Assembly (NCBI GenBank): GCA_017468215.1
Contig: JAFUJG010000024.1
Coordinates: forward strand, 1 to 6,453
Direction: 5' to 3'
Length of the DNA: 6,453 nucleotides
From: Clostridia bacterium
Lineage (GTDB): Bacteria > Bacillota > Clostridia > UMGS1883
This document shows, one piece after another, positions 1-6,453 of the stretch (its first letter is position 1; every line of letters begins with the position of its first letter). Under the pieces are notes generated by a model. It saw only the letters and a list, made by a program, of their open reading frames with translations, made no database searches and was not told the DNA's origin. Both the position numbers and the translations under genes were made by a program.

Positions 1-70
1 AGCCTGTTTCCCGTAAGGGTTAATAACACTCCCTAAATAGTTACTGTTACATTGAAAAGGGGATGAATGT

Positions 71-1762
71 ATGAAAAAAGTGATAAGCCTGGCATTGGTT
101 ATTGTTTTGTGTTTCGCATATGTAAATGTGCTCAGCGAGGAATATTTATCAAGTGATTGGGCAAAGGCAGATTGTGAAAGAGCACTTGGCTACAATTGGG
201 TAGAAAAGGGCGACTTTACAAAAAATATAACACGTGAGCAGTTTTGCGTTATTGCCGAAAAGGTTCTTAACAGTGCAGGGATAGAAACAATTGTTTTTTT
301 CAGTTTGCCGCCTTTTGACGATACAAATAATTCAGCGGTGTGTAATCTGTATGGAGTGGGTATTGTAAAGGGCAAGGATAAAAGGCTTTTTGCCCCCGAT
401 GATTTAATAACCCGTGAGGAAGCGGCCGTTATCCTTTCAAGAATGTGCGACAAATTGCAAATCGAAACCAGTCTTATGATAAGCATGGTTTATGCCGACG
501 ATGCCGAAATTTCCTCCTGGGCAAGTGATGCCGTTTATAAAATGACAACTTTAGGCGTTATGCAGGGAACAGATACAGGATTTGAACCAAAGGGCAGCTT
601 TACAATTGAGCAGGCACTTATAACCTTTGTGCGTATTTTTGATTTATGCGGCAATAAACATTTTGCCGACACGCTTAATGCCCATATGCCAGAGGATGAA
701 AACTATATGTTTTCGCCGCTTTCGGTTAAAATGGCACTTCTTCTGGCTGCAAACGGTGCCGACAGCGAAACACAAAGCGAAATAACAAGGGCATTCGGAA
801 TTGTAAGCATTGAGGATGAAAATGCAAAGGCAAAGAGCATGATTGAAAAATACTCCAAGGTGGATGTTCTCAAATTTGATATTGCAAACTCTATATGGGT
901 AAACCGTGACAAAACAAAGGCAAGATTTAATTCCGAATACGAAAAGTGTGCAACAGAGTATTATCATGCACAGTTAGGTGAGGTTACAGGCAAGGATGCA
1001 GCAGATAAAATAAACAGCTGGGTCAGCGAAAAGACAAGAGAAAAAATCAATTCAATTATTCCAGAAGGGTATTCTGATTTTTATGCGGCTATTGTAAATG
1101 CCTTGTATTTTAAAGGTGCATGGCAGAACGAATTTTCAAAGAGACTCACAAAGCCTGAGAACTTCACAAGCGCCGACGGCACAGTAAAAGAGATTGATTT
1201 TATGACCGACACAGGTTATTATAACTACTGTGATGACACAACTGTAAAAATTATTGAAATGCCCTATAAAAACACCTTTTCCGAAATTGACGAGGAAACA
1301 GGCATAGTAAACCGTGAAAGCTATCCCGAGCTTGATGTAAGCATGTATATAATGCTTGCAGATGATGATGTCAACGTGGCTGAAAAGCTTTCGTGGGCAA
1401 CCCAAAACTTGATGGGGTCAACCTTTGTAAAGCTTTCTGTCCCCAAATTTAAGATTGAGTTTTCAACGCAGTTAAAGCCAATGCTTGAAAATATGGGCAT
1501 AAAAAAAGCCTTTGACGGCGGATTTAACGGCATTTTAAAAGATGAGCAGCTGTTTATTGACAACGTTATTCATAAAACATATATTGCCATTGACGAGGAG
1601 GGCACGGAAGCTGCAGCAGTTACGGCTGTAAAGATGGGAGCCACAAGTTCAAAACCGCCCGAGCCTGTTGAGTTTAAGGCAGATAAACCCTTCTATTTTG
1701 TAATACGTGACAATATTTCGGGCGAAATATTATTTATGGGACGCTATGCGTTCGCCGTATGA
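71..1762 (+). CDS. Secreted SLH-domain serpin (surface serine protease inhibitor)
   Basis: This 563-residue protein combines an export signal, three S-layer-homology repeats and a complete serpin. Residues 1-22 are a signal peptide (MKK plus hydrophobic core). SLH repeats lie at about 26-70 (degenerate, with ITREQ at 53-57), 82-127 (FAPDD and ITREE) and 140-192 (FEPKG, then FTIEQ). The serpin starts almost without linker near 197 and shows FSPLS (214-218), NALYFKGAW (343-351) and the C-terminal ILFMGR signature. The hinge at 509-518 reads EEGTEAAAVT: small residues, as in inhibitory serpins. Counting from G511 as P15 puts P1-P1' at T525-S526, although the loop is a few residues longer than in alpha-1-antitrypsin, so this is tentative. 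In the family, cleavage of the loop traps serine (sometimes cysteine) proteases covalently; SLH repeats bind cell-wall polymers. A surface protease shield is therefore inferred. AAGGGGA at 57-63 supports the start; the 70 bases upstream show no clear promoter. The lipoprotein gene follows after 14 bases. Confidence 0.93.
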   Translation: MKKVISLALVIVLCFAYVNVLSEEYLSSDWAKADCERALGYNWVEKGDFTKNITREQFCVIAEKVLNSAGIETIVFFSLPPFDDTNNSAVCNLYGVGIVKGKDKRLFAPDDLITREEAAVILSRMCDKLQIETSLMISMVYADDAEISSWASDAVYKMTTLGVMQGTDTGFEPKGSFTIEQALITFVRIFDLCGNKHFADTLNAHMPEDENYMFSPLSVKMALLLAANGADSETQSEITRAFGIVSIEDENAKAKSMIEKYSKVDVLKFDIANSIWVNRDKTKARFNSEYEKCATEYYHAQLGEVTGKDAADKINSWVSEKTREKINSIIPEGYSDFYAAIVNALYFKGAWQNEFSKRLTKPENFTSADGTVKEIDFMTDTGYYNYCDDTTVKIIEMPYKNTFSEIDEETGIVNRESYPELDVSMYIMLADDDVNVAEKLSWATQNLMGSTFVKLSVPKFKIEFSTQLKPMLENMGIKKAFDGGFNGILKDEQLFIDNVIHKTYIAIDEEGTEAAAVTAVKMGATSSKPPEPVEFKADKPFYFVIRDNISGEILFMGRYAFAV

Positions 1763-1776
1763 TTGCGAGGTAAATA

Positions 1777-2514
1777 ATGAGACTTAATAAATTATTATGT
1801 GTTATACTTGCACTTGTGTGCCTTGGCGGCTGCAGCAGTGAAAATGTAACCGATGCAACAGATGTAGTGCCTACCGAGGAAGCCCCCGAAGCACCTTATT
1901 TAAAGGCTGTTTTGGGTACTGTTACCGACGAAACTGATACATATATGGTGCTTGAGGTTACAGAGGGCGAGGAAGAAAAAGAACTGACCGATACATTGCG
2001 GGTATATTACACAACCGTACATGGTGACTATTTATACGGAGTTGGCAGAAGGGTTGTTGTTTATTATATGTCGGATGCAATAAACGATAAGTTTGAGCTT
2101 GTATCGGACGATATTTCCACCGAAGGCTTCAGAGCCTTTGAGCTTGCAATTGAAGAAACAGGCGAAGCAAAGTTTGAAAAGGTGCTTTTGGCAAAAGATG
2201 CAAACGAAATGATATCCTTCGGGCATATGAGCAACGTGGACGTTTCTACCTACGGTATCAATGTTAAGGTTAAGGTTGACTCTAAAGAGGTTGCCCTTGC
2301 CGAGGCGTTGAAAAAAGGCTACATAACACCCCAGGCAATTGTAATGATGGCAAACCGTGATGTAAAGCTTAATCTGGCAAAGGAAATAACGTACCGTGAC
2401 GGCGGAAGCAAGGAGTATGTATACGAGAATTTCAAGATTATTAAATACAACACAACGGCAGGTAAGCACGATTTATATATCGGTAATCTTAACATGAAAT
2501 ATTCACCCCAATAA
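1777..2514 (+). CDS. Lipoprotein of unknown function, co-transcribed with the serpin
   Basis: A 245-residue predicted lipoprotein. The N-terminus is a type II signal peptide with lipobox LGGC, so C19 should be lipidated and the protein held on the outer face of the membrane; serines follow the cysteine. Residues 20-40 are an acidic, Pro/Thr-rich spacer. Residues 41-110 look beta-rich (LGTVTDETDTYMVLEV, then VGRRVVVYY) and could form a small OB-like barrel; that is inference. The C-terminal part has an amphipathic segment (VALAEALKKGYITPQAIVMMANRD) and a DGGSKEYVYENFKIIKYNT stretch near the end. I recall similar DGGS...Y.Y...IIK patterns in uncharacterised Firmicutes proteins but cannot assign a named family. 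No catalytic motif is evident. GAGG at 1767-1770 lies six bases before the ATG, and the gene begins 14 bases after the serpin stop, so the two are very likely one operon. The TAA stop is embedded in the terminator hairpin. Confidence 0.85.
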   Translation: MRLNKLLCVILALVCLGGCSSENVTDATDVVPTEEAPEAPYLKAVLGTVTDETDTYMVLEVTEGEEEKELTDTLRVYYTTVHGDYLYGVGRRVVVYYMSDAINDKFELVSDDISTEGFRAFELAIEETGEAKFEKVLLAKDANEMISFGHMSNVDVSTYGINVKVKVDSKEVALAEALKKGYITPQAIVMMANRDVKLNLAKEITYRDGGSKEYVYENFKIIKYNTTAGKHDLYIGNLNMKYSPQ

Positions 2515-2544
2515 AAAAGTTGACAGGATTTCCTGTCAACTTTT

Positions 2545-2546
<2 letters not shown>
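2513..2546. terminator. Bidirectional intrinsic terminator between converging operons
   Basis: A perfect inverted repeat: 16-base arms at 2513-2528 and 2531-2546 around a TT loop. The core is GTTGACAGGA paired with TCCTGTCAAC, flanked by A6 on the left and T6 on the right, so either strand gives a hairpin ending in a U-tract. It overlaps the TAA of the lipoprotein gene (2512-2514) and the TAA of mnmA (2547-2545), and should end both converging transcripts. Confidence 0.92.
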
Positions 2547-4604
<2,058 letters not shown>

Positions 4605-4623
4605 AAAACACCTCGGTTAAGGG

Positions 4624-4652
4624 TTGAATTGAAAAAGGATTTCATATATAAT
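4624..4652 (+). promoter_or_regulatory. Sigma-A-type promoter for the GH127 gene
   Basis: TTGAAT (4624-4629), a 17-base spacer and a consensus TATAAT (4647-4652) lie 48 bases upstream of the GH127 start. The 96-base gap 4605-4700 separates divergent genes, so a leftward hydE promoter should also be here. The minus strand is very AT-rich but offers only weak matches, and I do not call one. No clear operator repeat is visible. Confidence 0.7.
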
Positions 4653-4700
4653 TAAGTTTAACATAGATAATAATTTTAGTAAAGAGGAGAAAATCGGAAA

Positions 4701-6453
4701 ATGAAAAAACGGATTTTGGCACTTATGGTTGCATTTACAATGATGCTTGTGCCTCTTGCAGCTTTTGCAGAGGATTATGCAAGCTGCTCTCTTAGCGTTG
4801 AAAACGGAACAGCTACAGCTGATTTTCATGTGGAAAGCAATGAGGACAGGCTCATTGCCTCGGTTGTTGTTACAGATGAAAACAACAACGTGTGTGATGT
4901 GGTAACAAAAATTTTTAACGGGAAAGACGAAAACGAATTTTCTTTGACAAGCGAACTTGAAACTACAGAAGGGATAAGCATAAAGGCTATGCTTTGGGAT
5001 AAGTTTATGAAACCTGTAATTTACGGCAAAACAATTGTTTACGAAAAAAACGATGGCGTAGGCTTTATAGATATGGACGCTGTTACACTTAGTGATGGTA
5101 TGTTCAGAACAAGCCAAGAGCTTGGCTTGGACTACGTTTTAAAAATGGATGTTGACAGAATGCTTGCTCCCAGCTTTGAAATGGCAAATCTTCCTACACC
5201 TAACGGTGTTGCACGCTACGGCGGTTGGGAAAAGAAGGGTGCAAGTAACTGGGGCTGGTCTGCCGATACCTTTACCTTAGCAGGTCACACATTAGGTCAT
5301 TGGATGAGTGCGGCGGCAGTTATGTATGCGGCAACAGGCGATGAAACTGTTAAACAAAAGCTCGACTACGCTGTTGAACAGCTTATGTATCTCCAGGACA
5401 CAACAAAGCAGGGATATATCGGAGGCTGCAGCGAAGAAACCTTCACAAAGTGCTTCTCGGGCGATACAAGCTGGGCGGATAATTACTGGGTGCCCTGGTA
5501 CGGTATTCACAAGATTTATCAAGGCTTGATTGATGCGTACGAATTTACAGGCAACCAGGATGCCCTCAATGTGTGTGTTAATTTTGCAGACTGGGCAATG
5601 GATGGTCTTAATAAAATGACAGATGCCCAGGTACAAAGCATGCTCAATGTTGAATACGGCGGTATGAACGACGTTTTTGCCCAACTTTACGAAATTACCG
5701 GCAGGGAAGAATATCTTGTAACAGCAAAACGCTTTACACATGACAACATTCTTAACCCTCTTATAAACGAAACCGACTCCCTTGCAGGTTTGCATGCCAA
5801 TACTCAGATACCCAAAATCATTGGTGCGGCTGAAATTTTTGAGCAGGACAGCAAAAAGTATCAGGACTACGGCAAGGGTGCAAAGTTCTTCTGGGACAGA
5901 GTTGTAAATAACCGTTCCTATGTAATAGGCGGTAACAGTGTCAGCGAGCATTTTGAGGCAATAGGTCTCGAATCACTGCATCACAAAACAGCAGAGAGCT
6001 GTAATACATACAATATGTTAAAGCTTACAGAGCATATTTATAACTGGGAGCACAACAGTAAGTATATGGACTTTTACGAAACAGCCCTTTACAACCATAT
6101 TTTAGGCTCACAGGACCCTGTTACAGGTAATAAGATGTACTTTGTATCGCTTCTGCAGGGGCACTACCGTATTTACGGTACACCCTTTGACTCCTTCTGG
6201 TGCTGTACAGGTACAGGTATGGAAAACCCCGGCAGATACACAAAGTGTATTTACTATAAGGACAAGGACGAGCTCTTTGTAAACTTATACATTCCCTCCA
6301 CTGTTACATGGGCAGAAAAGGGGCTTACACTTACACAGGAAACTAACTATCCCTATGAGGATACAATCCGTATTACAATCGACGAGGGGGAAGCGGAGGC
6401 AACACTTAAGTTCCGTGTACCCGAATGGGCGAAAAACGGCGCGACTGCTACCT
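4701..6453 (+). CDS. Secreted GH127 (DUF1680) beta-L-arabinofuranosidase-like enzyme, 3' end beyond window
   Basis: The first 584 codons are open and run off the window. Residues 1-23 are a signal peptide (cleavage after AFA). Residues 24-118 form a probable beta-sandwich with an IKAMLWD motif (94-100), typical of clostridial extracellular proteins. The GH127 (alpha/alpha)6 barrel follows from about 125: AGHTLGHWMSA (194-204), VPWYGIHK, EYGGMND (318-324), LHANTQIPK (364-372), HKTAESC and FWCC (499-502). Aligned by motif to Bifidobacterium HypBA1, E432, C434, C501 and C502 match the zinc ligands E338, C340, C417 and C418; C501 matches the nucleophile. E416, 16 residues before E432, matches acid/base E322. 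The active site is thus complete. Characterised relatives remove beta-L-arabinofuranosyl units from plant glycans, but the family is diverse, so the substrate is not certain. The C-terminal beta-domains are cut off and could include an anchor. GAGGAG at 4684-4689 lies 11 bases before the ATG, and a strong promoter precedes it. Confidence 0.92.
   Translation, partial: MKKRILALMVAFTMMLVPLAAFAEDYASCSLSVENGTATADFHVESNEDRLIASVVVTDENNNVCDVVTKIFNGKDENEFSLTSELETTEGISIKAMLWDKFMKPVIYGKTIVYEKNDGVGFIDMDAVTLSDGMFRTSQELGLDYVLKMDVDRMLAPSFEMANLPTPNGVARYGGWEKKGASNWGWSADTFTLAGHTLGHWMSAAAVMYAATGDETVKQKLDYAVEQLMYLQDTTKQGYIGGCSEETFTKCFSGDTSWADNYWVPWYGIHKIYQGLIDAYEFTGNQDALNVCVNFADWAMDGLNKMTDAQVQSMLNVEYGGMNDVFAQLYEITGREEYLVTAKRFTHDNILNPLINETDSLAGLHANTQIPKIIGAAEIFEQDSKKYQDYGKGAKFFWDRVVNNRSYVIGGNSVSEHFEAIGLESLHHKTAESCNTYNMLKLTEHIYNWEHNSKYMDFYETALYNHILGSQDPVTGNKMYFVSLLQGHYRIYGTPFDSFWCCTGTGMENPGRYTKCIYYKDKDELFVNLYIPSTVTWAEKGLTLTQETNYPYEDTIRITIDEGEAEATLKFRVPEWAKNGATAT

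Noticed and set aside
1..70. Possible promoter or operator upstream of the serpin
   Set aside because: AT-rich hexamers and a GTTAC/GTTAC pair are present, but no -35/-10 pair has proper spacing and the region is cut by the window edge.
4617..5117. Minus-strand frame spanning the divergent promoter and the GH127 5' end
   Set aside because: Its translation is rich in Cys, His, Asn and Phe as expected from antisense reading, and it would overlap the promoter and signal peptide region.
5110..5129. Nine-base inverted repeat CAAGCCAAG/CTTGGCTTG with AG loop
   Set aside because: It lies inside the GH127 coding sequence, has no U-tract, and one repeat of this size can occur by chance in a window of this length.
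5292..5951. Long minus-strand frame opposite the GH127 gene
   Set aside because: It lies wholly antisense to a well-supported GH127 region, and its translation resembles no family I recognise.

Overview
The window looks like chromosomal DNA of an anaerobic, plant-polysaccharide-using Clostridia-type Firmicute, probably from a gut community. This is inferred from moderately AT-rich coding sequence, strong GAGG-type ribosome binding sites, an S-layer-homology (SLH) surface protein, an [FeFe]-hydrogenase maturase and a secreted GH127 glycosidase. No single marker fixes the genus.

Layout from left to right. (1) A rightward pair, separated by 14 bases: a secreted serpin carrying three N-terminal SLH repeats (71-1762), then a small lipoprotein of unknown function (1777-2514). 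(2) A perfect 16-bp inverted repeat (2513-2546) that overlaps the stop codons of both converging units and should act as a bidirectional terminator. (3) A leftward pair joined by an ATGA overlap: hydE (4604 to 3597, [FeFe]-hydrogenase H-cluster maturase), followed by mnmA (3600 to 2545, tRNA 2-thiouridylase). The mnmA frame carries all the family motifs but is broken by TGA and TAG stops three codons apart near its N-terminus. (4) A 96-base divergent intergenic region with a good sigma-A-type promoter pointing right. (5) A secreted GH127 beta-L-arabinofuranosidase-like enzyme (4701 to beyond 6453) with an extra N-terminal domain; it runs off the window.

The serpin, lipoprotein and glycosidase are all exported or surface proteins and fit a cell that degrades plant arabinose-containing glycans in a protease-rich setting. 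The hydE-mnmA pair is intracellular. I see no mobile element, CRISPR array, tRNA or rRNA. The points most worth a second look are the doubly interrupted but otherwise intact mnmA and the SLH-serpin fusion with its lipoprotein partner. I did not find convincing evidence of a wholly new system.
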